A stretch of DNA of 64,000 nt from Mesaphorura yosii (lineage: Eukaryota; Arthropoda; Collembola; Poduromorpha; Tullbergiidae), in assembly GCA_009869945.1 (NCBI GenBank), contig WIXG01000064.1:186001-250000 (forward strand), given 5' to 3'. Under the pieces are notes generated by a model, which had not been told where the DNA came from, ran no database searches, and saw only the letters and a program-made list of their open reading frames with translations. Positions within the stretch are counted from its first letter, which is position 1. Every line of letters begins with the position of its first letter. Shown piece by piece: positions 41,733-52,400 of the stretch. A program made the position numbers and the translations under genes.

Positions 41733-42719
41733 AGAGTATTTTTCGTTAATAAGTTCTTAGTTTCGCATCACCGGCGAAAGGAGAGCACAGAGTTCCAGCG
41801 TGCGACTTATATACAAATATATTCCATATTCAGTGAATTAAGTTCTTATAAATTCAGATTTTCGGTTAAAAATTTACGAACTTATGCACCCTAGACAAGG
41901 TATCCGATGACGGGATTTTTTTCCTCGTCTTTGGACTAAATTATCAATCATGTGTTAGGCGTACTAAAAAGTAGTATTAGAACGTATAAGATAATTTTAC
42001 TTCCAATTCTTTAACTTAATACTACTATGATACTAATGATGTATTACTGACGAGGGGTAAGATTGCAGAGACACGAAGATAATATTTCGTTGGATTTTAT
42101 CGTTGAAAGGGCAGGGCCGGATCGCAGTGTGCAGTCTCAGAGATCGGGAGGGAACGAATCAGGATTGACAAGACTTCCTACATCTTCAAAAGGCATAAAA
42201 ATATGCAAACTTTTTACAAATACACAAAAAAATCTCTAAAACTTATATCAAAACTAAAATATTGATGTTTAGCCATTATAGCTATATCCGCCTGCGATGT
42301 GACGTTAACTTTAGGGCCATAATATTAAGCTAGATTTACATATTCGTACATCGTGTAACATATGCGAGTAAAAGATAGAAATTCAGAAAAAGTACATTAT
42401 TTAGGCAGAGCATAATAGTTAATAATATTTGCGTCTTATTATTTTAGTTCTTTTAAGTACGTTGTCTTCTTGCCGCTGTGCTTGAGTCTGACAGTACGGA
42501 TTATTAATTATTAGTGAGTTTTAACAATGATCTTGTGTGAACCATTGGAACATGTCTTCATCAATTCGAAATATATTTTCGGGCGTTTGTCGCCACTCGC
42601 CGCTACACGTTACTATTATTATGCTTTCGTAATACTATAGGAGTATATTTGAGATTGGAATCACATTCTGGTTGTTCAAGTTGCATTCTCACTCGACTCG
42701 TATGCTTAACAGTAATAAA
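41733..42719 (+). other. 3' UTR of TENT5 with poly(A) signal
   Basis: Non-coding AT-rich sequence follows the TAG. AATAAA at 42714-42719 is the nearest canonical poly(A) signal I found; another lies at 43252-43257. The UTR is therefore likely about 1 kb. Its extent is inferred. Confidence 0.45.
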
Positions 42720-43990
42720 TGCAATCATTCAATACAAGAAGTACAAATCTCAGTGAGCAAATCAGGTACATCAAATTTTACTCTAGGATGGTTGCAATTA
42801 AGTGATTATTGTGATTTCAATTTGAGATTCATTGTGATTTTAAACTTTCTCATTAAGTATCATGCCATCGAAGATTTATGCATCGTGTCTGTGTTAAATT
42901 TCGCGCAGCCAAATTGTTCGGTTAATTTAATAGTCAAAATCCAAAATGTTCTAATTTGGAATCCAATTCATAATTTTATCAGGCATCGAGTCAGTTTCAA
43001 CTTCCATTATTAGAGTAGCCAGCCACCACGCTTCTTCGTTTTCTATCTAATCAAATATGGTCACCTCTTCCAATTAGTTCTATGGGTTTTAGTCCAATTA
43101 GTGCTAAACACTTTTACAGACGTGAACAATAATCCTTTCGTGTATTTGCCAAATTTTTCAATTTACATTCTTAGCATTTACTTCTGCAATGTAATTCCAA
43201 GCAATGTTATGCAATCGAATATCATGAACCAATTCATTGAGTGCGAACTTGAATAAACATACATGATATACCAGTTCAACACGACTGGAGTCTTCTGCCT
43301 TTGATTCGCGCATTGCATTGCATCATACCGGTGAAAATGGAAATGAAATTCTGAAATGAATAATTGAGCAGCTTCGGCTTTAAACTTTCATGAAGTTCAA
43401 CAGGACGATTTATTCTTTGTACGAAATTAATAATCAAATGATCAACAAGACCGAGTTGAACTTAAAGTCGGCGTTACGTCACGAACATTTTGAGTTGTCA
43501 AATATAAATGTCATTAGAATCTGGAGACATTGCATGGACAGACAGGCTCTTTCACACCACACCAGTCTTACAGACGAGGAAATCCGGGCGAAACTGCAAC
43601 AGAAAATTAGTAGATCATGTCATCATCAATTATCAAGAACGGCCAGGAAAAATATTCAACTCCACTTCAACACTTAATTTCTATTCATAGTATTCAACCA
43701 TGGTCACTAACCAAACCCTATCGCTTAAAACTTTCAGCGTCACATCAGCCTACTCGGATTTAATGTGTCACACGAAAAACTTTCACACTATACACTCTAT
43801 TACCATAAATTGTTGCTTTGTAATTTTACTCTGGGCTAACTGGAATACAGGCAGCAACATTTTCCCCATTGTTTCCACATTTTCCTTCATTTTGGCTGCT
43901 AGTGCCTAACAACTCTGATTCTTATATTTGGTTCGCGATCTGAAACGATTGATTCATGTTTGTAATTTTCACTCTTTTTACTCAGACAAA
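42720..43990. other. convergent intergenic space between TENT5 and the TAB2-like gene
   Basis: No supported coding sequence on either strand. Open frames at 42672-43013 and 43390-43677 (+) have no family features. A minus-strand AATAAA (TTTATT on +, 43409-43414) could end the TAB2-like transcript, leaving the two tail-to-tail genes several hundred bases apart. Confidence 0.45.
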
Positions 43991-46845
43991 CTAGTAGTCC
44001 TCACATAAGTAAGATTGGAAATTGAAATAATAGACAAAGAACTTACTTGATGGTGAAGGTATGACTCGAATCATGTCGCACTGCTCACATTGGGTCAGTT
44101 GAGGATGATTTTGGAATGTGCACACGGTGCAGCACTAAATTGCAAAGTGTACGGTTTCGTTAAGATATAATCTTTAGCGAAAAGAGCTAAACAGTGTGTA
44201 TCATTACCCATTCTCCAGTTGGCGAGTCGATCTTCGGAATTGGGAGGTAGCGAGGTGGAGGGGGTCGTGGAGGTGCTCCAGCATTCATACGAGAGCCTGT
44301 TGGACGTCTTCCACTGACTGCCGGCTTTCGGGGAAGAGAATTTGAGAATAAGGCATTTGCGTCTTGGCCAGGATTAATGTCACGATAAAATTCCGGGTTC
44401 AATTCGCCCAAAGGAACTGCAAGGTTATAAATTAACGATATTATAAAAACTATAGGAATATAAGCCCTAGCCGTTCGAGCGATAAACTTGACCCTTACCT
44501 GTACCATTATCGTAAAGATCAACTTCACGAGCCATCAAATCACATTCAATCCTTAATCTTTGGTTTTCGTCTTTCAGTCTTTCCAGCTAGAAATTTAAAA
44601 GAAATTCATAATTTAAGGTTCATTTAACCGTGTTTCACACGCTAAATCTGATTATATGATCATTCTGATGCAAGGGCAAAACCCATTTTGATCGCGTCTC
44701 CGATGTTAATGTCGTGAAGGAAATAAATCTGTCGAGCATGCAGGCGCACACACTCCCTTTGACGTCATATAAAATTCGTTTTTGGAATTGGCTCAAAAAC
44801 CGACGTGCACACATTTGTCACTCGTCGCAACACACTAGATTACATTACATTATTGCCTGTAGAGAAGAGGACATGATTCGCGTTCAACTGTATCTAAAGA
44901 ATTTATGCATTGGTCGTAAAATGTTGTAACACGTTCAAGAAATTCTTTGCACTTCAAATGCACTAAATTTTATTGCGCTTTAATGAAGGTCTGATGGAAA
45001 ATGGAATGGCATTCACACCACAGCGTTCTTTTGCCCGTCATTCATTATTGAATACTTTTACACTCTTCTAATTTTAAGCGATTCGTTAAGTCTATGCTCG
45101 GTTCATGTCATTAGACGTAAGGACCGAGATTAAATAAAGGTATTTATTATTATTATTTATTATTCATTATTGGATCAGCACAGGCAACAATGAAAGATAT
45201 TGAGACAGGCGCTCTTTCCACAGTGCACTGATATTGAATGTTAATATAGAAAAGACCAAAAGACGTCATCACGAGCTGCTTATACGTCTTAATGAAATAT
45301 TAAGCCCGATAAATTTTTTGCTACTCGGGAATGAAAAACATTCTAAAGATATTTCAGATGTCTTTTTGCGTTGAATAAGGTCCTGATATTTAAAAATAGT
45401 TCGCAGCGAATTTTAACTCATGTGTTTTGCATTTGTTGGGTCTGCTCTCTGATCCGTGCCTCATTTGCGTCGAGAAAAGAATTTCTTTTCTTTATGAATG
45501 CCTCAAAATGTAACCACGCTTGCCATGCTACGGTTGAACACTTCATAACCTATTGCACACTTGTGAAAGGCAATTACTGAATACTTTAGCGTTGTTGCCG
45601 CGTTTTACATTTAAGTGCCCATGTTAATGGAACATTGTTTGACTATGCAACTTACGTTTGGATACGAATGAAGTTTTGACCTTAAAAGCCCAATCTCAGC
45701 CCTTAACTTATCCACACGGCTTTGTTCGCCCAAAAATGCCCGCATTAATTTTTCCTTCCGCTCTAGTTGCGCTGCAATCAAATCTGCAACAAAATAATCA
45801 ACAATTGAGCTAACATGGAAGGTTTTATTATCATCGAACGTCATTCATTACCTTTCGTCATTTGTTCGTCCGAACTCGTCCTTCTTCTGGAAGCGGAGAT
45901 CGTCGTGCCTCCATTTGGACCAATCTGGATTTGCAATTGAGATCTGTAACCATCGGGCGATTTACACGATGTAGAATATGTTAACGATTTGGTATTGCTA
46001 CCGTGCGCTTTATTGCTTTGTTTATGAGGGTTTAGGGAAGAGTGGCCTGGAATTGGAAGGAAATTGGGACGCGTGGGGTGGGTTCTTAAGGGGCGGGTTG
46101 GAACGTTATCGTTGGCACCAGGAAAACTGGGGGCAGTTGATGAAGATGGAGAGTGCAGAGTCACATTAACAGAAACTCGGCCATTGGTATTTGTTATCGT
46201 TGCCCAATTGTCAGTATTTTTCTGAGCATTTGCATTTGCACTGCATCCACCGCCGAGTTCCAGCACTGGATTTCCTCCCAGGCTAACTGAATATCTTTTG
46301 GGCACAGTGTAGTGAGGATTTCGACTCACGTTCGATGAGACTGGTTCTAACGAAAAGGTAGCTCTGCGTCGATTGTACGCTGGATTGTTGCCAGTTCGAT
46401 TGCGAGTACTGCTCAACGTCGGAAATTGTGCTGGTGGCAGCACCGCACAATTTTGCGGATTCTGTTTGTTCGTATTGGTTTTTGCGCGTGCACTGGAATT
46501 GAATATAGGAGGTGAATTGTCTACTTGCATAGCGCTATCGTCACTGCTACTTTCATTTTCTTTCTCATCTTCCTCGATACTTTCTTCGCGTCTCATTCGA
46601 TGTATGATTTCGCGTTTCCTGATCTCACTCAAGTTTAGATGCTTGAACGTGGTCACTTTATAGTAACGAGTTTTCATTTCAGTTCCTCGACTGTTTGGAT
46701 TTGGAGTGCTCGCTTGAGCCAATTTATTAGCGTCTATTTTTGCAATCCCTGTCACGGCGTTCTTGAGCCTGTCCTCTTCATCCGTCTCATCACTGGATTG
46801 TTGCTCAATTGAGTTGGAAGAACTTAAAGCGTTCTTGCAGGCCAT
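43991..46845 (-). CDS. TAB2: TAB2/TAB3-like adaptor: coiled coil plus C-terminal NZF zinc finger
   Basis: Five minus-strand exons join in frame: 46845-45852, 45783-45656, 44586-44499, 44416-44208 and 44134-43991, about 520 residues. The ATG at 46845 is preceded by an in-frame TAA at 46863-46861 with no acceptor between, which supports this start. The first 330 residues are low-complexity (Ser/Asn/Thr/Pro). Residues about 332-405 form a charged coiled coil (LIAAQLERKEKLMRAF, then LERLKDENQRLRIECDLM, then AREVDLYDNG), matching the region before the zinc finger of TAB2/3. A proline stretch follows (PPRPPPPRYLPIP). The last exon encodes W-C-C-T-V-C-TFQN-x6-C-E-Q-C, an exact W-x-C-x2-C-x3-N-x6-C-x2-C NZF finger with the Thr-Phe and Glu-Gln that TAB2 uses to bind K63-linked ubiquitin. 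TAB2/3 bridge TAK1 to ubiquitin chains in NF-kB/JNK signalling. The N-terminal CUE domain of TAB2/3 is not found. The C-terminal end is uncertain: a strong donor at 44046-44041 could splice the exon onward after 44047 instead of reading to TAG at 43993-43991. Confidence 0.85.
45142..45171. repeat. ATT-rich tail, possible 3' end of a degraded LINE
   Basis: ACCGAGATTAAATAAAGG is followed by TATTTATTATTATTATTTATTATTCATTATT, inside the intron between coding exons 2 and 3 of the TAB2-like gene. A poly(A)-signal-like AATAAA followed by a short-unit repeat is how many non-LTR elements end. No reverse-transcriptase frame was recognised upstream, so a plain microsatellite is equally likely. Confidence 0.45.
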
Positions 46846-47314
46846 TTTTGGAATTTCAGTTTATCAAAACCAGATAATATGTGACTATACCCACTGGTTA
46901 GTAATATAACAGCCGGATTCAGACTTGTCTGCGTTGCAAGTTGAGCACTTTAAATGGTTGTGTCACGGGCACATAACAATTGTGGAGAGACTTTGCAGTT
47001 CCAACCAGTTACGAATTAGACCAATTATTCGCACAACGTACACATGCGACACACCGAGCATCAAGAAGTATTTCAAGGTGAAGCAAAGTATGAATGAGAA
47101 GATGAAATCTGAAGAGGAGTAAAAGTTTCTACTTAACGAAATTGAGATCTTTCACATTTTCTAATGTTCCACATTCTGCACGCGCACATTGCAGAGCGTA
47201 ATCGTAATGGGTACATGGAATTCGGGATTCTTGGGACGAGGGGAAGGTGGAGAATGCACACGTTCCATTTCACTCTCCTAAAAATATGTGCGGGTAGAAA
47301 TAGACAAATCTAAC

Positions 47315-47493
47315 CTGATCTCATCCTGCTGACTGCTTGAAGCTGCTGCTGCAGGAGTAGCATTATCAGAATTTGGTGTGGTAGGATTCGTATTTTGGCT
47401 ACCACCTTCATCCTCCTCATTTTTCTCACTCGGATTGGCACTTGTTTTTGGTTTTGGATCCAAGCCCGATTCGGAGCTTCCCATCATCACCAT
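47315..47493 (-). CDS. possible 5' coding exon, acidic Ser/Ala/Asn-rich (uncertain)
   Basis: An open frame starts at ATG 47493-47491 and runs 179 nt to a candidate donor (AG|GTTAGA). The peptide is low-complexity (MVMMGSSESGLDPKPK, acidic and Ala/Ser-rich blocks, QQDEI), similar in style to the N-terminus of the TAB2-like protein. It could be an alternative first exon of that gene: phase allows a join to an AG at codon 8 of the main first exon, though that acceptor is weak. Otherwise it may be a short separate gene or chance. Confidence 0.25.
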
Positions 47494-48040
47494 AATAAAG
47501 TACCAATTCACTTGGGTAAATGCGAATGTTAATGGCACAATGTAAGATGTAGAATAATCGGTTGCACTTGACTTTATTCTATTTCATAGGAAAATTATAG
47601 GTAATGAGCTCGGAGAAGTCGGAGGTTGACAAGATCACGACCGCAGACGACCATACGGTAGAGCTCTATGGTGTATCTGATCTATTCTGAGTTCTGACGA
47701 TGACTTCACGGGAAACGGAAAGTTCATCTACAGTGATCGAATTTGCGAGTTAAAAATGTAAAATCCGTTATCTATTTCGGTAATCAGATTTCGCGTAGGT
47801 GACCCTTTGACCAGAACTCTAATAGATTGCCCGCCCAGAACTGAGAGCGACAAAACTCCCTTCCCGTAGAGCCTGATTCACACAACTCTGTATTTTGATG
47901 AAATGAGTTTTGAATCAGTGGCGCTCGTGCACGAGGAATTGGTTTCTCAGAATTGTAGAAAGCCAATGCGTTCTGCGAACAACATCAATGAGATAATCGT
48001 TTACGATTTATAAACAAACTGCACGGGCAGCGCACATGAA

Positions 48041-48100
48041 TTCTAGCAGGAGATCTTAACTTGGACCTCTGGATCCTTACCACTGCTCTAATTGGTACCC
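48041..48100 (-). other. weak tRNA-derived fragment
   Basis: On the minus strand GGGTACC, TAGAGCAGTGGTAAGGATCC and AGGTCCAAGTTAAGATCTCC are arranged like an acceptor stem, an A box and a mutated B box, with no room for a normal anticodon arm. It may be the remnant of a tRNA or tRNA-derived SINE; the match is loose. Confidence 0.15.
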
Positions 48101-49065
48101 TACATTATAATGGCGCTTTTGACATAGGTTTTTGCAGTTCAAAGAAACTGAAATTAGCAATTCCAGGTATTGAGGTTCCTTAACGTTGTGTGTAATGAAC
48201 GGCTTTGTTGTTCTTACCCAGACGTGGAGAAATCCGATTTGGAGCCTAATAAATTATAAATTAAACGCAGTAATCAGTAATGTTGATTGAGATGTCGCGA
48301 CGAACTAATGGCACAGTACAAAACTTCGGCAGATGCGAGATGGCATATCCATTTTATGGTCTCCACTCAAATGATTGAATGCTTGACAGGAGGCACAGTA
48401 CTTTTTGGCACTTGTACACAATTAATGCCATGACCAGTCTAATTCATGGCTTGATCAGATAGCCGTGTCCAACAATGGATTGACTCAAAACACCAACAAG
48501 CAGTACAAGAATAACATGATGAGGGTACAACAACTCATCCTAGCGATCTGTCCATCATCTGCATCTGATTGTAGACCGATCGCACAACAATGCAATGCAA
48601 TGACAATGCATCTAGTTTTGACACCAACTGACAAGATGTAATGGCTTGATCGTTCAATTGGAAAAGAAAACTCCGGAAGCGAGCAAATGCATGCCCGAAA
48701 ATAGTTGAGTAGTTGACCATACCCTGGCACGTCCATACATCCATAACCACATAATTGTTCACGGACTAGTTCATCATTGAAATTGGCTCCACATTAAACT
48801 TTCTTTTATGAATTAAGATGACAAGAAGAAAGTCTCAGAGAAGACCTACTTTTGCGACCTTAGAAAAGTTCTTGTATGCAACCAAGACGCAGGAGAGGCA
48901 TCTTCAAGTATGCGATGAGTGAAACTTTCCAATGTTAACGTGCTAGAAAGGGTCACTCGAAGTTAATCTTTATGTTGTGAAGTTTAGCTTCATATGCGAG
49001 TGTAATCATTTGTATTTTATTGCATCATCTTCTTACAGTGTCGCAAAGTCAGTTTTTTTTCTTAG

Positions 49066-49211
49066 GTAAACCTGTGCTTTGTCCAGTTGTTTACCAGTTT
49101 TAACGAACTAAAGACTTCTGAGACCACAGCTACTACTACTTCTGACACCAGCTCAAAACTCAGTAGAGGGACCGCACATTCACTCAGCAAATGTATCTCT
49201 TCATCAGTTGT
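49066..49211 (+). CDS. candidate upstream exon of the unassigned gene
   Basis: A pyrimidine-rich acceptor (TTTTTTTTCTTAG, ending 49065) opens a 48-codon frame beginning VNLCFVQLFTSFNELK and becoming Ser/Thr-rich. A GTGTGA donor at 49212 would leave two bases, which fits joining to a GACC... exon start at 49461 in the correct frame. The donor is not ideal, so this is a proposal, not a firm exon. Confidence 0.3.
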
Positions 49212-49460
49212 GTGTGAGATTTCTGCTATCCTTTAAACCAAACCACTACGCATTATCGCTGTGCGGTACGTAACGACTGCGGTATGATTCGCTAGACACG
49301 TGTAGTCAAGAATAATCCAATTGAAATTCAGAACCCGAAAATAAGTTGGTCAAATTGTTCGGTTCCGTCGGTGTTTTGGTGCTACACTTTTGACTCACTT
49401 TTTCACACACGCACAGAAAGCCCCGTTTCGAACAACTTAGTTTTAATTACCGCCTTGGAG

Positions 49461-52400
49461 GACCTTATTTGATTCTTTCGTGCAAAGCACCTGGCTTCGG
49501 TTCATTTTGGAGTTCTGGTGCAAGTTCGACACACTCACTCCGAATCCAAAAGCGTCACTGCGTGAGACCATGGAAAAGCTGTACCAGTTGTCACAACCAG
49601 CGGAACTCCGCACCGACAACAGTTCACTGTCTTATCAATCGCCCTCGACGGCGCGAGGGGGTAATGGCGGGCAGGGTCAACAAGATCAACATTACAGTCC
49701 GTTGCACTTGGACCTTAGCCGTGATGACATCATGGAATCGCTGTCAGCTGAAACCTGTCAACCACAGCATCTGGTCAACATACTCAGGCTTACAATTGAT
49801 TGCCCATTTGCTGAAATAAGACAACTGGCTACTTATTTCGTGGAGTCGTTGAAGGTAATGGACATTCATTTACACGATTGTTTATGATGCAATTAATTGG
49901 TTTGTAGTGTTTCAGCTATCCCAATCAATATGTACTAGGCTTATCGTAAAGTTCGCATTCTACATGAAAATTCTAAATTTTGTACTGGCTTTGAGCTGTT
50001 CAACAGAAGCACCAATACAATGCAATGAAACGGCATCGCAATCACTTGTTCGTCCGCAGTGGAAAGTGGAATGCACTAAACCGCTTGTAGCCAACCGGAA
50101 GTTCAAGTCAAGTTCAAGATGGCAGTATTGGTGTATTAGGCATTCACTCGCTAGTGTAGTAGTTCTCAAATGAAGGAACGATCAATGCTGAATGATGATT
50201 CAGTTAAATCTAAAAACTAAAACAGATGTAAAATTTAATTTTAGGGCCAGGCTCTTGTCAAGTTCGCTGTTTCGTATCAAGAAAGTTGTCTCCTCTGTTC
50301 ATATGTGTTCCACGAGCAGCTAATTAGCTTTCAAGTCGAAGAAAATGAGGCAGATAATTTGCAATTGCTCACTTCCACGATTAGCCAAGTTGAGATGGAG
50401 AATTATTAAGAAATGCCAATAGGCGACTTTCTATCCAGGTGGCATCAACCAATTTGACTTTAGCAGTGAACAATTTTTGCGAAAATGCCATTTGAGCACC
50501 TTATCGAGGCAATTTATTCGCATGTTGTTGTTTTTAGAAACAGCTTCCAGTGAAATCGCTCTCGAAGTGCAATTTAATCCTCTAAAAAAACAAACTGCTT
50601 CTGAGAAGTTTGTTGCTTATCACGATGAATGAATGGCTTCTGCCATTGTGAGAAAATAATACAGTCAGACGACACGCTGAATGCTATTATAATTTGCAAT
50701 TTCCCAAAACTCATGTGAAATACTCCGTAGCACTTGCGCCCTGCGCGATTATCAAATGTTTGTCTGGTGTCCAATTTCGAGATTCTGAAGTTGCGATTCT
50801 TTCCAAACTTTGTTCTTTTTACAAGGCGGAGGCTACCTGATTGAAGTTGAAATGAATGTCAAGTGAAGGTTATTGTCAGTTGCTTTTCGTTCATACTTAT
50901 CCAGACAACCGTCTGATAGTCTAGATTCCAGCCGACACACAATAGACAATAGAGATTGCAATACCAGCTTAAGCGGGAGCCTCTCTGAATCTTTCTACCG
51001 TCATTTTAAGCTCTTGTGATTGGTTGTTGTTGAAGGATTGTTTTCTCACATCAAGCCACGCATACTGACCTGACCAGACTTTATATTTTATCATCGCACG
51101 ATTTCTGGCTTTTGCAAATATTGTTGCCAACTGCCGGTTTGCATTCTTGAGTCTCTCACTCATTAAAAAGCAATTATCAGCACGCAAACTCACGCAAAAT
51201 GCATGTCATTAATTCATGGTAAATGGCAGACAGACCGGCTCCACAAACATGACGTCAACTCACTTTTGTACTGACAGTGACAGGGCCCAGTTGCGTGTCA
51301 GCATTGCATGCGCGAAAAGTCTGCATCATCCACCACAAAATTGCAAAGATGCAAACATGACAGACAAGTGAAACTAGACCATCGGCTAACATAGGCCAAA
51401 AAGGGCGAATTAACAAAATGCAAAGTGTTGTTGGACAGTGGATTCTGGGTAGCTGGCAGGAAAAAACACAATTATCTTCAGAAAATTGCCACAAAGGATG
51501 CATACAAGAGATATGGCAAATCACATTTTTATTTATGCGTGATCTCATCCATTCTTATCATCGCAGAGGGTGTACACCAGACCATAAATAATAAGAATTT
51601 ATAATGATAATGATTGGTAGAATTCTGTCAGTAAAGTGTCTCAGAAAAAACTGCAATGTGAATTGTGGCCATGGAATGGCATAACAGACATACTACGATA
51701 GAACGGTATAATCTTGTTTTGCAGGTGTTCACACATTTAATATTTAATAACTCATAAGGATGGCTGCTTGTGCGAATTTATTAGATTCGAAGCCGATGTG
51801 GCTGTTTAGTTTACGAGCAAGTTCTAGAAGTTGATTAAGGACGTGCAGGACGATGATGAAATCGCTTATGTGATGCTGAACAACGGCTTGATCTTGAATC
51901 GAGCGTGTTTTCCAAGTTATTGTTGCTGCACACCTTCGTCTTTGGTGGTCTGATCCGCGTCAGGCGGACGAATATCAATAGGAAAGACGTGGGCAAAGCT
52001 ATTGTTATTGATTAATCTTGGTGACCTCGGATTGAGTATTTGTCGGTTGCAATTTATGCATGCAAATAAGGTGTACAAGGCCAAGGTTAATAAATCTGCA
52101 GAGATTTCACGTAGAAATTAACGATTCATGAAAGTTTGCGATGGAATCTGAAATGAGAGAGGAGAGTGGCAGATGGCAGAGTCCATCCTATCGTGGAAAC
52201 ATGGGCTTGAGTCCGCTTGGGCTGCTGTCTCTTACTCCTTGTATTCTGTTTATTTTGAATACAAATTGTATGATTCACATGACTTTGTTTCTGAATGAGA
52301 GAAAGGTCACCTTCACCGGTCACCTCTAAATGCACTCCACTTTCCATTTCTAATACTCCACCAGCTGCGAGTTGGCATTGGCACTGACCAAGCTAACCTA

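Larger units (their letters stand above)
46846..49065. promoter_or_regulatory. divergent region between the TAB2-like gene and the downstream plus-strand gene
   Basis: This space separates the minus-strand TAB2-like start from the plus-strand exons that begin near 49.1-49.5 kb, so it should contain the promoter of the TAB2-like gene and possibly of its neighbour. I could not place core promoter elements. Apart from a possible minus-strand exon (47315-47493) and a weak tRNA-like segment (48041-48100), nothing coding is evident. Confidence 0.4.

Noticed and set aside
46373-46663. Plus-strand open frame opposite the TAB2-like first exon
   Set aside because: Antisense shadow of the Ser/Asn/Glu-rich coding exon.
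49469-49819. 116-codon +2 frame over the first exon of the unassigned gene
   Set aside because: The alternative frame (49461-49854) has better helical protein character and ends at a phase-matched donor; this one is Cys/Arg/Ser-rich noise.
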